DNA of 61,465 nucleotides, from NCBI RefSeq assembly GCF_900095305.1, contig NZ_FMDO01000039.1:1-61465 (forward strand), given 5' to 3'. Made by a program: the position numbers and the translations under genes. Positions within the stretch are counted from its first letter, which is position 1. Each line of letters starts with the position of its first letter. Source of the stretch: Proteiniborus sp. DW1 (GTDB lineage: Bacteria; Bacillota; Clostridia; Tissierellales; Proteiniboraceae). Below are positions 1 to 11,331 of the stretch, in pieces. The notes under the pieces were generated by a model. That model worked only from the letters and a program-made list of their open reading frames with translations, had not been told where the DNA came from and did no database searches.

Positions 1-8
1 GAAAGATA

Positions 9-30
9 AAAACTGCCAAATGACAGTTTT
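9..30 (-). terminator. Rho-independent terminator after secF
   Basis: A 7-bp stem (AAAACTG with CAGTTTT) around an 8-base loop is followed on the minus strand by a short T run. The stem touches the secF stop codon. It is AT-rich and therefore weak. Confidence 0.6.
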
Positions 31-917
31 TATGCTCTATTAATGTCTGCATTATTTTTACCTTTAGTCCTAGTTTTTAAAAGATACCATATTGGACTTG
101 CAATAAATATTGATGAATATGTTCCTGCTATCATCCCCACAATTAAAGGAAACGCAAAGTCTTTAATAGCATCAACACCTAAAATATACAAGGTAACTAT
201 TGCTAATAGTGTTGTTGTAGTAGTATTAATAGTTCTAGACAATGTTTGCTTTATACTTGTATTGACAATATCCTCATATTTTTCATTTTTCATAAGCTTT
301 AAGTTTTCACGCATCCTATCAAATATAACAATTGTATCATTTATTGAATAACCTACAATAGTTAGTATAGCAGCTACGAAGGTACTATCTAAGGGTATAT
401 TAAATGCTGCATATACAGCAAGCACAACTAGAGCATCGTGAACCAAAGCAATTATAGCAGCTATACCAAATTTAATCTCAAATCTAAATGAAGTATAGAC
501 TAATATACCTATTGTAGCTAGTACTACTGATAGTAATGCTTTTTTTTGAATTTCACTTCCTATAGCAGGTCCAAATTTTTGGGATTGAATAAGAGCTTCA
601 TCTTTAAGTCCATATTTTTCCTTAAACTTAGTAAATATTTCATTTCTTTCCTGACTATCTAAATCTAAAGTAGATTTTATTATTATTTCCTCTTTGTCGG
701 TACCAGCATGAATTATACTAGCTTTCGTATCAAATGTATTTGTAATTTTCTTGATATCTTCAACAGGAACTGTCTGCCCAAAATCTATTTGCAACATGGT
801 TCCACCAGTAAAGTCCAAACCAAGGTTTAGCCCAGTTGCCAAACCATATAGAATGCCAAATACTATTACAATTGCAGATAATATAAAAAATATACTTCTC
901 CTCTGAATAAAGTTCAC
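30..917 (-). CDS. secF: Protein translocase subunit SecF
   Basis: 295 aa. SecF works with SecD, SecYEG and YajC in the membrane and uses the proton gradient to help release exported proteins. A first membrane segment is followed by the conserved GLDFTGGTML motif (about residues 31-40), an extracytoplasmic domain, and a C-terminal block of five hydrophobic helices containing the conserved GYSINDTIVIFDR stretch. A longer frame opens at 941, but the SD AAAGGAGG lies inside it, and the GTG at 917 sits 7 bases behind that SD, so 917 is the start chosen. With this start the gene no longer overlaps secD and follows it by 13 bases, so the two are surely co-transcribed. Confidence 0.96.
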   Translation of the reverse strand: MNFIQRRSIFFILSAIVIVFGILYGLATGLNLGLDFTGGTMLQIDFGQTVPVEDIKKITNTFDTKASIIHAGTDKEEIIIKSTLDLDSQERNEIFTKFKEKYGLKDEALIQSQKFGPAIGSEIQKKALLSVVLATIGILVYTSFRFEIKFGIAAIIALVHDALVVLAVYAAFNIPLDSTFVAAILTIVGYSINDTIVIFDRMRENLKLMKNEKYEDIVNTSIKQTLSRTINTTTTTLLAIVTLYILGVDAIKDFAFPLIVGMIAGTYSSIFIASPIWYLLKTRTKGKNNADINRA

Positions 918-930
918 AATACTTCCTCCT

Positions 931-2196
931 TTAAGCACCATATAATTTTGTATTCTTTACTATGTTCGTTCCAATAAATAGCTTTAATAGGAATTTTGTA
1001 ATAAATACAGCTGTAATCATTGACGCAACAATACCTATTATTAAAGTTACTCCAAAACCCTTTATTGGGCCAGTTCCAAAACTATATAGCACTAAACCTG
1101 CAATAAAAGTAGTGATATTTGCATCTAAGACACTTGATAATGCTCTTTTATATCCACTATCTACTGCTGTTCTAAGAGTTTTACCTAGTTTTAGTTCTTC
1201 CTTAATCCTTTCATATATAACTACATTAGCATCTACAGCCATACCTATTGAAAGTATTAAGCCTGCAATGCCAGGCAAAGTTAATTTAACTCCTAAAACT
1301 ATCATAATACCAATAACCAACATTACATATATTGACAATGCAATATCTGCTATAAAACCTGGTATTCTATACATTATTAACATGTATAAAAATATAAGTA
1401 TTAAACCTATAGCTCCCGCATAAATGCTTTTATCAAGAGACTCAAGGCCTAATGTTGGACCAATTACAGATGTTTGAATTTCTTTAAGCTCCACTGGTAA
1501 AGCCCCTGCTCTAATTAAAGTTGCTAGTTCACTAGCACTTTGAACATCGAATCCTCCCTCAATAACTGCTTTACCATCATTTATTTCTGCTCTAACCACA
1601 GGACTTGAAATAACTTTATCATCAAGTATTATAAAAATTACCTTATCTTGATCAGCAATCTTATTTGATAACCTAGAAGTAGCCTCTGCAAAGCTTTTAG
1701 CACCCTCTTTGTCAAATTCTAAAGTTACAACTGGTACTTCTAGTCCTGTGCTCCCTGTTTGAAAAGCAACCTCCGACTTTTTAACATTTTTTCCAGTCAC
1801 CACTACATTACCTTCGGGATCTACAAACTGAAGTTGAGCAGTTTTACCAATCATATCAAAAGCTTGCTGTACATCATTTAAGCCTGCTAGTTCAATTCTA
1901 ATTCTCTTATTACCTTCTTTAACTATATTTGGTTCAGCCACACCTAAACTGTCTACTCTTTGTCTAATAATAGTAATTGCTTGTTCAATTTTTTTATCTA
2001 ACTCTGCCCCCGTTTCATCTGTCTGAGCTTCTAATAAGACATATACTCCACCTGCTAAATCAAGTCCTAACCCTACCTTTTCTCTTGCTGTAGGAATTTT
2101 AATATTTCCTATTTCAATACCATATATTGCACCATAAGCTACAACACCTACAAGTGCAATAATTAAAATAAACAATAAAATATTTTTCAGGTTCAT
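931..2196 (-). CDS. secD: Protein translocase subunit SecD
   Basis: 421 aa, the usual length for a Gram-positive SecD made as a separate protein from SecF. The N-terminal membrane segment is followed by the GLGLDLAGGVYVLLEA motif, a periplasmic-type domain (about residues 50-240), then a six-helix RND-like membrane block with SIGMAVDANVVIYERIKEE. The ATG at 2196 has the SD AGGAAAGGGG in front; a 16-codon extension to 2244 has none. It is first in the secD-secF pair, 74 bases downstream of the carbonic anhydrase-like gene. Confidence 0.96.
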   Translation of the reverse strand: MNLKNILLFILIIALVGVVAYGAIYGIEIGNIKIPTAREKVGLGLDLAGGVYVLLEAQTDETGAELDKKIEQAITIIRQRVDSLGVAEPNIVKEGNKRIRIELAGLNDVQQAFDMIGKTAQLQFVDPEGNVVVTGKNVKKSEVAFQTGSTGLEVPVVTLEFDKEGAKSFAEATSRLSNKIADQDKVIFIILDDKVISSPVVRAEINDGKAVIEGGFDVQSASELATLIRAGALPVELKEIQTSVIGPTLGLESLDKSIYAGAIGLILIFLYMLIMYRIPGFIADIALSIYVMLVIGIMIVLGVKLTLPGIAGLILSIGMAVDANVVIYERIKEELKLGKTLRTAVDSGYKRALSSVLDANITTFIAGLVLYSFGTGPIKGFGVTLIIGIVASMITAVFITKFLLKLFIGTNIVKNTKLYGA

Positions 2197-2270
2197 AATA
2201 TTTACCCCTTTCCTTTTCATAAGGTTTATTATACAACTTTTCATTATCCTAAATCAATGTTAAGTTTTCA

Positions 2271-2774
2271 TCATTTTTTGTGTTTTTCTGCATACTTGAC
2301 ATAGTCTTTTGCAGATTGCTTCAATTGCTCTATCTCATCATCAGTTAAACTTCTAACTACCTTAGCTGGTGAACCTAAAACCAATGAACCAGAAGGAATT
2401 TGTTTCCCTGTTGTCACAATACTTCCAGCTCCAATTAATACATTGTCCTGTATCTCAGCTCCATCTAGTATAATTGCTCCCATACCTACTAATACGTTGT
2501 TCCCTATTTTACACGCATGCACTATTGCATTATGTCCAACTGTTACATAATCACCTATTTCAGTATTATAATCTTTACTTATGTGAATTACTGTACCATC
2601 TTGTATATTAGTATTATTTCCAATAGTAATAGTATTTTCATCTCCTCTTAAAACACAATTATACCATATACTGGTATACTCCCCAAGCACAACCTTTCCA
2701 ATAACTTCAGCACTTTCAGCTATAAAGCAAGTTTCATGTATATTTGGTTTTATTCCTTCATACTCAATAATCAT
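2271..2774 (-). CDS. Gamma-carbonic anhydrase-like hexapeptide-repeat protein (YrdA/PaaY type)
   Basis: 167 aa, a left-handed beta-helix protein made of hexapeptide repeats (IGxxxxI/V pattern through residues 20-125). Three histidines at H64, H81 and H86 match the spacing of the zinc ligands of Methanosarcina Cam-type gamma-carbonic anhydrases, and the RGDENTITIG block is conserved. Many bacterial members show little or no carbonic anhydrase activity, so metal binding is likely but the substrate is not proven. The start has a strong SD (GGAGGAG). It follows a 322-base gap. Confidence 0.88.
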   Translation of the reverse strand: MIIEYEGIKPNIHETCFIAESAEVIGKVVLGEYTSIWYNCVLRGDENTITIGNNTNIQDGTVIHISKDYNTEIGDYVTVGHNAIVHACKIGNNVLVGMGAIILDGAEIQDNVLIGAGSIVTTGKQIPSGSLVLGSPAKVVRSLTDDEIEQLKQSAKDYVKYAEKHKK

Positions 2775-3096
2775 TAACTCTCCTCCATAACATAAAATAA
2801 GTGTCTCTATTGAAACATTAATAACTAATAGCTTTATAGAAAATGATTAGCGAAAAACGAAAACGCATTCTTTAATAAAAGTTATAAAATAGTACTCTTC
2901 TACCTAATTATAGAAATTAAAACTTGATAAAGCACTTTACGCATTAGTTTTAAAAAATATAAAAGCAGTGGTTGCCCACTACCCTATGTAACAACAACTT
3001 TCCGCTATTTTTTCTACTAAATGAACTCTATGTACTTCCTATTAGTTTAAAATGTAGCACACTGATTATAACACAATTGTAGTACTATTTAAAGAC
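2775..3096. other. Intergenic region, one hairpin only
   Basis: 322 bases without a credible reading frame on either strand. The only structure I see is the terminator-like hairpin at 2951-2980. The rest is low-complexity AT-rich DNA that must carry the promoter of the carbonic anhydrase-like gene, but no promoter stands out. Confidence 0.5.
2951..2980 (-). terminator. Terminator downstream of the YrzE-like gene
   Basis: On the minus strand AGTGG-GCAA-CCACT forms a 5-bp stem with a tight tetraloop, followed by GCTTTTATATTTTTT. This could end transcripts from the TIGR04086 membrane protein gene. Confidence 0.5.
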
Positions 3097-3486
3097 TTAT
3101 TTTATGTTAATTCCAATCATACCACCTATGCATCCTATTAGTATGGCTATAAACCCTTTAATTAATAGATAAATATCAGTAGTAAAATCTTTGATAAAAA
3201 TTTTATTAATAATAAGGATTATAAGAAAATACAATATTCCAATCAGTCCTCCTGTTAGCCATCCTTTTCTTTCTAATTTCCTTGAAGTTAAAATGGCTCC
3301 AGAAGTAATTCCTAAAATCATAATTACTGTATTAATCAATGGTATAAATTCTTCTGAAAGCTTGGTATATGTCAAAATTATAGTAAATATGATTATTAAT
3401 ATAAAAGTAAGTAATAATCCCAAAAAAGCACCTCTTATAATATCTATAAAGTAGCTTGAACTATTTTGATTTTTTGAATAACTCAT
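3097..3486 (-). CDS. TIGR04086 family (YrzE-like) membrane protein
   Basis: 129 aa with four predicted membrane helices and a short polar N-terminus (SYSKNQNSSS). The helices hold the small-residue motifs GAFLGLLLTF, GITSGAI, GGLIGILYF and GCIGGMIGI. Location next to yajC is the typical position of TIGR04086/YrzE proteins in Firmicutes; the function is unknown. The ATG at 3486 is preceded by GGGAGGTGG; a longer frame to 3513 begins before that SD. Its own terminator-like hairpin lies 115 bases downstream. Confidence 0.82.
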   Translation of the reverse strand: MSYSKNQNSSSYFIDIIRGAFLGLLLTFILIIIFTIILTYTKLSEEFIPLINTVIMILGITSGAILTSRKLERKGWLTGGLIGILYFLIILIINKIFIKDFTTDIYLLIKGFIAILIGCIGGMIGINIK

Positions 3487-3552
3487 TAATCCACCTCCCA
3501 TATCCTTAATCAATATTTATGCATGCGCCACCAATTTATTACAAAAAATAAA

Positions 3553-3597
3553 AAAAGATCTTCCTAGTTTTTTAGTATTTACTAAGAAAATCTTTTC
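3553..3597 (-). terminator. Terminator after yajC
   Basis: The minus strand reads AAAAGATTTTCTTAGTA, a short loop, then an imperfect complement ending ATCTTTTTTTATTTT. The long stem and T tract lie 30 bases past the yajC stop, so the yajC operon ends here. Confidence 0.75.
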
Positions 3598-3627
3598 ATC
3601 TCAAAAAAGTTAAGTTTTAAGATCTAT

Positions 3628-3960
3628 CTATTTTTCTGATGCTTCTGTAGATGATTGGATATTACCTATTGCCCATTTAGCAATATCAAATCTTGTCTTA
3701 TCAGCTCCTACTTCTATTGTTATAACTTCATCCTTAATCTTTACAATCTTGCCATAGATTCCTCCAATAGTTAGTACCTCATCACCTACTTTTGCACTGT
3801 TTCTCATTTCCTTAATCTTTTTGTCCTTTTTTTGCTGTGGTCTAATTATAAAGAAATAAAAAATTGCCAAAAATAATACTGGAAGCATCAAGGTGGATAA
3901 TAAGTTTCCAGTTGGCGAATTGCTTTGTGTTGTGGCTCCTAATAAAATAAATTCCTTCAA
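3628..3960 (-). CDS. yajC: Preprotein translocase subunit YajC
   Basis: 110 aa with one membrane helix (about residues 20-41) followed by the family motif FFIIRPQQKKDKKIKEM and the sequence VGDEVLTIGGIYGKIVKI. YajC associates with SecDF at the translocon. The start is a TTG, 6 bases behind a strong SD (AAAGGAGGG); no ATG or GTG fits as well. It is the last gene of the ruv-spoIID-queA-tgt-yajC run and is closed by a terminator. Confidence 0.95.
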   Translation of the reverse strand: MKEFILLGATTQSNSPTGNLLSTLMLPVLFLAIFYFFIIRPQQKKDKKIKEMRNSAKVGDEVLTIGGIYGKIVKIKDEVITIEVGADKTRFDIAKWAIGNIQSSTEASEK

Positions 3961-4018
3961 GCTGTTCCCTCCTTTCTCCTATGTAGTATTCTACATTTTA
4001 AAAATAAATCCTTTATTT

Positions 4019-6204
<2,186 letters not shown>

Positions 6205-6216
6205 TGCAACCATCCT

Positions 6217-7899
6217 TTACTTAACTTTTGCTCCAGTATAGTAGTATTCTAATATTTCCTCGTAGCTATATCCTAGTTCAGCCATTTTTTTAGCTCCCCA
6301 TTGGCTCATACCAACTCCATGACCCCAACCCTTACCACTAAATACAAATTTTCCATCACTATTTAATAAGCCTTGTACTTTTTTATCTGTTAATTCTGTT
6401 CTAACTGTACCATCAGTTATAGTAACGCCCTTCGACAATAGATTAGTATTTAAAGACTTTGCTCCATCAGATGACAGTATATTTACATTATCTAATGATT
6501 GCTTCTCAATACTTCCATTATTTGTATTATAAACATAAATCTCTTGTGTTAGTGAACTACTATTTTTCCCATCACCAAAATAAACTTCATATAAAGTGCT
6601 CTTTATATTATTAGCTCCAAATACTTGTCTAACCTTTTCTTTCTTTAATACTTGTGACCCCATTGTACCCCTAATCATTAGTTCTATTACTCTTCCACTT
6701 TCGGATGTAGACAACACAGAGACATCTGTTATATGCCCTACATCTAAGCCATTTTCAATTAGCTTTGTTCTTATTTCTTCATCACTAATTATAAATTGCC
6801 ATGAGTCGTAAGGAGAACCTAGTGAAAAACTATCATCTACTCCCCTAAGATAGGGAACTTTATTACTCCATACATTTTCACTGTCTTCAGTATAGCCTCC
6901 ACTAGATGAATGATAATAAGCTTCCACTAGTTCATTATTATACATTAAAATCCTTCCTAAAGTTTCGTTTACTGCCCTGTTTGTCATTATGGTTTCCGAT
7001 TTATATCCTCCATATACTTGGCAATGTGAAGTATCACATAAATCGTAGCCTTCATTCGAATGCTTATTACTGTTTATCAGAGCATAGTTCCTTGCTGCAA
7101 CTGCCTGTGCCTTTAATGCCTCTAAAGGCCAAGATGGATAAGTCTCTTTGGGAACAACTCCATATAGATAATTTTTTATCTTTACAGTATTAATTATTAT
7201 TAATTCATCCCCTGTTCTAGAAAAAGTTATATAATCTCTATAGCTATTATTCTCAATATTAATTACACTTTCATCGCTTGCATTTAATGAAGATAAATAA
7301 ATACCTTGATTTTTGTCAAACATCAATAGTATTTCATTGTATTCATCAGTTAACATAATTCTATTCTTGTTGTTATTTTCTATCTCATTTTTTCCACCCA
7401 AGTAGTCTGAATATTTTATAGCTTCTTCGTAAGCTATATTTTCATCTAAATATTGACCTACCCAAATTTCAAATATATCTTGATTATAATAAATAAATGC
7501 ATCAATATTTAAATCCCTAAGATACTTAACTTCATAAAGTGCTTCTTCATATGAAGAAAAAGCTTTATCAGTCTTTATATGAATAGGTCCGTATGTAGCT
7601 TTGTAAATGTCATTAGTTTTCAGGAGATTTCCATATGTGTCTATATAATAGCTGTCAACTCTAGTAAACAGTTTTCTATTATTAACTTCTAAGAAAGGGC
7701 TAAAGCCTTTATCCCATGTACCCAGTTGGAAACCATCGCTACTTAAGCTTGATACATAATTAAGCTCTGACTTTAAAACTGACTTAAGAGCAATCCTAAC
7801 ATACTCATCATCATATGTATTCTCATATGCTAATACTTGTTCAGATAGAGTAAAAGTTAAAAATAAGGCTAAAATAGTTAGTAAAATACTTCTCTTCAA
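6217..7899 (-). CDS. SpoIID/LytB domain protein with SPOR-like region
   Basis: 560 aa with a signal peptide (about residues 1-24). A SPOR-like segment with the EEALYEVKYLRD pattern lies near residues 115-165, and the SpoIID/LytB domain near residues 225-380 plus the C-terminal GKGWGHGVGMSQWGAKKMA block. The catalytic-type Glu is in GVVPKETYPSWP; CDTSHCQVYGG is also typical. SpoIID-type enzymes are lytic transglycosylases acting on denuded glycan. This long, ruvB-adjacent form is probably a general wall protein and not the engulfment SpoIID itself. The start is a TTG 6 bases behind AGGGGG. Confidence 0.9.
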   Translation of the reverse strand: MKRSILLTILALFLTFTLSEQVLAYENTYDDEYVRIALKSVLKSELNYVSSLSSDGFQLGTWDKGFSPFLEVNNRKLFTRVDSYYIDTYGNLLKTNDIYKATYGPIHIKTDKAFSSYEEALYEVKYLRDLNIDAFIYYNQDIFEIWVGQYLDENIAYEEAIKYSDYLGGKNEIENNNKNRIMLTDEYNEILLMFDKNQGIYLSSLNASDESVINIENNSYRDYITFSRTGDELIIINTVKIKNYLYGVVPKETYPSWPLEALKAQAVAARNYALINSNKHSNEGYDLCDTSHCQVYGGYKSETIMTNRAVNETLGRILMYNNELVEAYYHSSSGGYTEDSENVWSNKVPYLRGVDDSFSLGSPYDSWQFIISDEEIRTKLIENGLDVGHITDVSVLSTSESGRVIELMIRGTMGSQVLKKEKVRQVFGANNIKSTLYEVYFGDGKNSSSLTQEIYVYNTNNGSIEKQSLDNVNILSSDGAKSLNTNLLSKGVTITDGTVRTELTDKKVQGLLNSDGKFVFSGKGWGHGVGMSQWGAKKMAELGYSYEEILEYYYTGAKVK

Positions 7900-7926
7900 A
7901 ATAATCCCCCTCATTTTCCATAATAA

Positions 7927-8937
7927 TTAGTCTTCCTTATACTCTATACCAAAATAATCATAACATCTTTTAGTTGCAACTCTGCCTCTTGGTGTTCTGT
8001 TTAAAAAACCTAATTGTAATAAATAAGGTTCATAAACATCTTCTATGGTAGTTCGCTCTTCACCTGTTGAAGCAGCTAAAGTATCTAACCCCACAGGTCC
8101 ACCTTCAAAATTATTAATTATAGTCATTATCAATTTTTTATCTACATTATCTAATCCTAATGGATCGATTTCAAGAAGCTTTAGAGCTTTATCTGCAACA
8201 ATTTTAGTTATTTCCCCATTCTCTACTACTTGTGCATAATCCCTCACTCTTTTTAATAATCTGTTAGCAATTCTTGGAGTTCCTCTAGATCTTTTTGCAA
8301 TCTCTTCAGCCCCCTCCCTATCGATTCTAACTCCAAGTATATTTGCTGATCTGATGACTATTTCCTTTAAGCTTTCTATATCATATAAATCTAATTTACA
8401 CATAACCCCAAATCTATCTCGTAATGGAGAAGTTAATAGACCTGCTCTTGTTGTAGCTCCAATAAGTGTAAATTTAGAAATGTCTAGCCTAATTGACCTA
8501 GCGCTCGGTCCCTTACCTATTATGATATCAAGGGCATAGTCTTCCATGGCAGGATAAAGCACTTCCTCAACACTTCTGTTTAATCTGTGTATTTCATCTA
8601 TAAATAAAACATCATTTTCCGCTAAATTAGTTAAAATAGCTGCTAAATCTCCTGCTCTTTCTATAGCTGGACCTGATGTGATCCTAATATTTACTCCCAT
8701 TTCATTTGAAATGATATTAGCAAGTGTAGTTTTACCTAGTCCAGGTGGCCCATATAACAGCACATGGTCTAGTGGTTCTTTTCTACCTTTTGCAGCTTTA
8801 ATAAATATATCTAATTTTTCCTTTACTTTATGCTGTCCAATATACTCATTTAATGTCTTAGGTCTTAAAGATAATTCAACATCAATATCTTCTTCTATCA
8901 GACTCCTAGTAACGATTCTATTATTTATTTCTTCCAT
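7927..8937 (-). CDS. ruvB: Holliday junction branch migration helicase RuvB
   Basis: 336 aa AAA+ motor that drives branch migration with RuvA. Walker A GPPGLGKT is at 63-70, Walker B DEIH at 114-117, the sensor region [19 protein letters not shown] follows, and the C-terminal winged helix ends with [16 protein letters not shown]. The ATG has an SD AAAGGA 9 bases away. It is 18 bases downstream of ruvA. Confidence 0.98.
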   Translation of the reverse strand: MEEINNRIVTRSLIEEDIDVELSLRPKTLNEYIGQHKVKEKLDIFIKAAKGRKEPLDHVLLYGPPGLGKTTLANIISNEMGVNIRITSGPAIERAGDLAAILTNLAENDVLFIDEIHRLNRSVEEVLYPAMEDYALDIIIGKGPSARSIRLDISKFTLIGATTRAGLLTSPLRDRFGVMCKLDLYDIESLKEIVIRSANILGVRIDREGAEEIAKRSRGTPRIANRLLKRVRDYAQVVENGEITKIVADKALKLLEIDPLGLDNVDKKLIMTIINNFEGGPVGLDTLAASTGEERTTIEDVYEPYLLQLGFLNRTPRGRVATKRCYDYFGIEYKED

Positions 8938-8955
8938 GTTTCAAATTTCCTTTCT

Positions 8956-9543
8956 TTATTTTGATAAGTTTCTTAGTGCTAGCTTTATAATTTCCTCAGT
9001 CTTTTTTCCTTCAGTATCTATTTTAGATAATGCCTTAAATATTTCGCTTCTAGTATAGCCAAGAGAAATCAAGGCTATTATAATTTCTTCTGTCTCGTCC
9101 AATGGAATAAATTCATCAGTTCCTTCATCATAAGTAATATCTCCATCAATTTTATCTTTTAATTCAAGTATGATTCTTTCAGCAGTCTTTTTCCCAATTC
9201 CAGGCGCTCTTGAAAGTGTACTAGTATCCTTGTTAATTATAGAGTTTTTAATAGCTGATGTTGTAAGTGTTGATAGTAGTCCAATGGCAACTTTAGGTCC
9301 TATCTTTGTTACTGTTATAAGGAGCTTAAACATTTTAAGTTCCTCTTCAGTAGTAAATCCATAAAGACTCATATTATCTTCTCTCACAATTAAATGTGTC
9401 AATATTTTTCTATTAGTCATATTTTGACCTATATCCACTATGGAGTTTTTTGAAGTATATACAATGTAACCAATACCATTATTCTCTACTACTATGTAGT
9501 CCTCTCCTATATCTTCTATGCTACCTTTTATATATTGATACAA
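8956..9543 (-). CDS. ruvA: Holliday junction DNA helicase subunit RuvA
   Basis: 195 aa. An N-terminal OB fold (MYQYIKGSIEDIGEDYIVVE) is followed by helix-hairpin-helix motifs (TKIGPKVAIGLLS and APGIGKKTAERIILELKDK) and a C-terminal RuvB-binding domain (about residues 150-195). The start codon is a TTG behind the SD GGGGTGATT. It lies in the contiguous ruvC-ruvA-ruvB order. Confidence 0.97.
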   Translation of the reverse strand: MYQYIKGSIEDIGEDYIVVENNGIGYIVYTSKNSIVDIGQNMTNRKILTHLIVREDNMSLYGFTTEEELKMFKLLITVTKIGPKVAIGLLSTLTTSAIKNSIINKDTSTLSRAPGIGKKTAERIILELKDKIDGDITYDEGTDEFIPLDETEEIIIALISLGYTRSEIFKALSKIDTEGKKTEEIIKLALRNLSK

Positions 9544-9553
9544 AAAATCACCC

Positions 9554-10048
9554 CTATTTCATTTTAAACATATCTCTAAAGCTACCAGAATGTGCATGAC
9601 AAATAGCAACGGCTAGTGCATCTGCAACATCATCTGGTTTAGGTGTTTTTTCAAGATTTAAAAGTATTTTAACCATCTCTTGTACCTGTCTCTTGTCAGC
9701 TCTACCATATCCAACTACACCCTGTTTTACTTGAAGAGGAGTATACTCATAAACCTCTATTCCTTTATTCACAGCAGCTAAAATTTGTGCACCTCTTGCT
9801 TGTCCTATTGTTATTGCTGTTTTAGTATTCTTGTTAAAAAAAAGCTCCTCTATTGCCAGAGCATCAGGTTTATATTTTTCAAGCAAGACAGAAATCTCAT
9901 CATATACAGCTTTTAATCTTATGGGAAAAGAGTATTCGTTGGAGGTTTGAACCGCACCATAATCTATAACTTTAAACTTGTTCCCCATGTATTCTAAAAC
10001 TCCATACCCTACTATTGCTATCCCTGGATCTATTCCAAATATTATCAC
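9554..10048 (-). CDS. ruvC: Crossover junction endodeoxyribonuclease RuvC
   Basis: 164 aa. It resolves Holliday junctions processed by RuvAB. The RNase H-like fold has its acidic residues in FGIDPG, AIEELFF and [15 protein letters not shown]. The GTG at 10048 gives the usual N-terminus (MIIFGIDPG) and has the SD GGAG 9 bases upstream; the in-frame ATG at 10063 has no SD. It is the first gene of the ruv-to-yajC run. Confidence 0.97.
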   Translation of the reverse strand: MIIFGIDPGIAIVGYGVLEYMGNKFKVIDYGAVQTSNEYSFPIRLKAVYDEISVLLEKYKPDALAIEELFFNKNTKTAITIGQARGAQILAAVNKGIEVYEYTPLQVKQGVVGYGRADKRQVQEMVKILLNLEKTPKPDDVADALAVAICHAHSGSFRDMFKMK

Positions 10049-10182
10049 ATATATCAGCTCCATTCATTATATAAACATAATTCGATATAATTCTTGTAAA
10101 TCCTTTAGTCATCTATTTAATAATATATAATTTTGTAAAGGGCTTCAACTAAAAAATAAGAATAAATGTTCTGGTGTTTCTG

Positions 10183-10218
10183 ATATATGTTATATATGTT
10201 ATATATGTTATATATGTT
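10183..10218. repeat. Four perfect tandem copies of ATATATGTT
   Basis: Four uninterrupted copies of the 9-mer ATATATGTT lie about 135 bases upstream of ruvC on its transcription side. A short array like this tends to vary in copy number by slippage. Confidence 0.9.
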
Positions 10219-10415
10219 ATTAAAAAATTTATAAATAATTTGAGAGAAAAGTTCAAGTTAAGTAAGCTTTTGTTATGTTAAGAAACTCCTTGTTCATAAA
10301 TACATAAATATAAATTTCTAACACAATGCTATAAACTAAAGAAACTTTTATTGAAGCTCATTAACAAATATGCTTCTTATGTAAGTACATCGATGTAGAC
10401 CTTTCATATTCGTTA

Positions 10416-10459
10416 TAAAAAAGTCAGGATAAAATATTTTTAATATCCTAACTTTTTTA
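10416..10459 (-). terminator. Terminator after the BofC-like gene
   Basis: The stem AAAAAAGT-AGGAT pairs with ATCCT-ACTTTTTT around an AT-rich loop, and ends in a T run on the minus strand just past the stop codon at 10468. Confidence 0.8.
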
Positions 10460-10467
10460 TATATTTA

Positions 10468-11100
10468 TTAGCTTATGTAATTTTCCAATATATCCTCTAA
10501 TTCTTCTTTGCTATTTGTAATTATACCTTTTTCAAGTTTTTTTTGATCTACTTCCTTTAGTAAGGATATTGGTGAATCATTATAAATTTTTTTAATTAGT
10601 CTCTCCCCATTTTCTCCAATTGTAAAAACAGCTATTTTCCCATTCTTTACGCCTATTATGTAGTGGTTTTGACATAGATGGTCTTTATTAATTTTTACTA
10701 GTATTTTTTCATGAGAAAAACTCTCAATTTCCCATTTTGGATGATTTCCCTTTATATATTTCTGAAAGTCGTCCTCACTCATGTTAACCATATGATTTTC
10801 TAATTCTACTGTCTTGATAGCTTCATGACCACACTCTGAATAATAAATCTTATACTCTAGTATAGTACTTGGTCCTATTTTTTCTTCATTTACCATTCCA
10901 GTTTCATGATTATCATCATCTATATCTATTGTATCTATCCTTTCATCTTCTGGATTATCCTGACTGCCTACAATATTTTCAATTTGCGGTTGTGATTTTT
11001 GATTTGTGTTTTTTATTCCTATAAAATATCCTGATAACATACCAGCTGCAGCAAGTCCAAATAAGATTGCTATAGTAGAAACTACTGAAATTCTTTTCAT
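10468..11100 (-). CDS. BofC C-terminal domain-like protein
   Basis: 210 aa. One N-terminal membrane helix (about residues 5-25) acts as an anchor or signal, followed by an acidic linker (DNPEDERIDTIDIDDDNHE) and a domain with YYSECGHEAIKT and EDDFQKYIKGNHPKWEIESF. The position just upstream of ruvC matches Bacillus, where bofC precedes ruvA, and the C-terminal half resembles the BofC C-terminal domain. In Bacillus BofC tunes sigma-K activation through SpoIVB; that role here is inference. The start at the ATG with GGGAGG upstream is preferred over a GTG at 11115. Confidence 0.75.
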   Translation of the reverse strand: MKRISVVSTIAILFGLAAAGMLSGYFIGIKNTNQKSQPQIENIVGSQDNPEDERIDTIDIDDDNHETGMVNEEKIGPSTILEYKIYYSECGHEAIKTVELENHMVNMSEDDFQKYIKGNHPKWEIESFSHEKILVKINKDHLCQNHYIIGVKNGKIAVFTIGENGERLIKKIYNDSPISLLKEVDQKKLEKGIITNSKEELEDILENYIS

Positions 11101-11115
11101 AAATATCCCTCCCAC

Positions 11116-11308
11116 ACTATCTAATTAGATATTTTTCCCAATATCTATAAAAGTATACATTTAAAAGAAAGCGGGGAATGAATTTGGTGCTCATTACATT
11201 TGAACTATGCTGCAGCTATATCAAATCTTTGATCTAGTGTGACTGTGATACTCAAAAACCTGATTCAGAACTTCCTTGTTCCCTGAATTATTTCATAAAT
11301 CGGGTTAG
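11116..11308. other. Intergenic, possible decayed gene
   Basis: About 190 bases that look less AT-rich than the other spacers, with broken short frames on both strands. No motif allows an identification. Confidence 0.3.
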
Positions 11309-11312
11309 AAAA

Positions 11313-11331
11313 AACCTGCATATTGCAGGTT
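11313..11331 (-). terminator. Terminator overlapping the CBS-ACT stop codon
   Basis: A perfect 8-bp stem AACCTGCA/TGCAGGTT with a 3-base loop is followed by TTTTTTC on the minus strand. The 5' arm includes part of the stop codon at 11330-11332. Confidence 0.9.

Larger units (their letters stand above)
10064..10467. other. 404-base gap with tandem repeat and terminator
   Basis: No gene is visible. The stretch holds four tandem 9-bp repeats (10183-10218) and, at its right end, the terminator of the BofC-like gene. The ruvC operon promoter should also lie here, but I cannot pick out a convincing one. Confidence 0.55.

Noticed and set aside
10183-10218. CRISPR array
   Set aside because: The repeats are only 9 bp, directly adjacent and without spacers. 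No other region has spaced direct repeats, and there are no cas genes.
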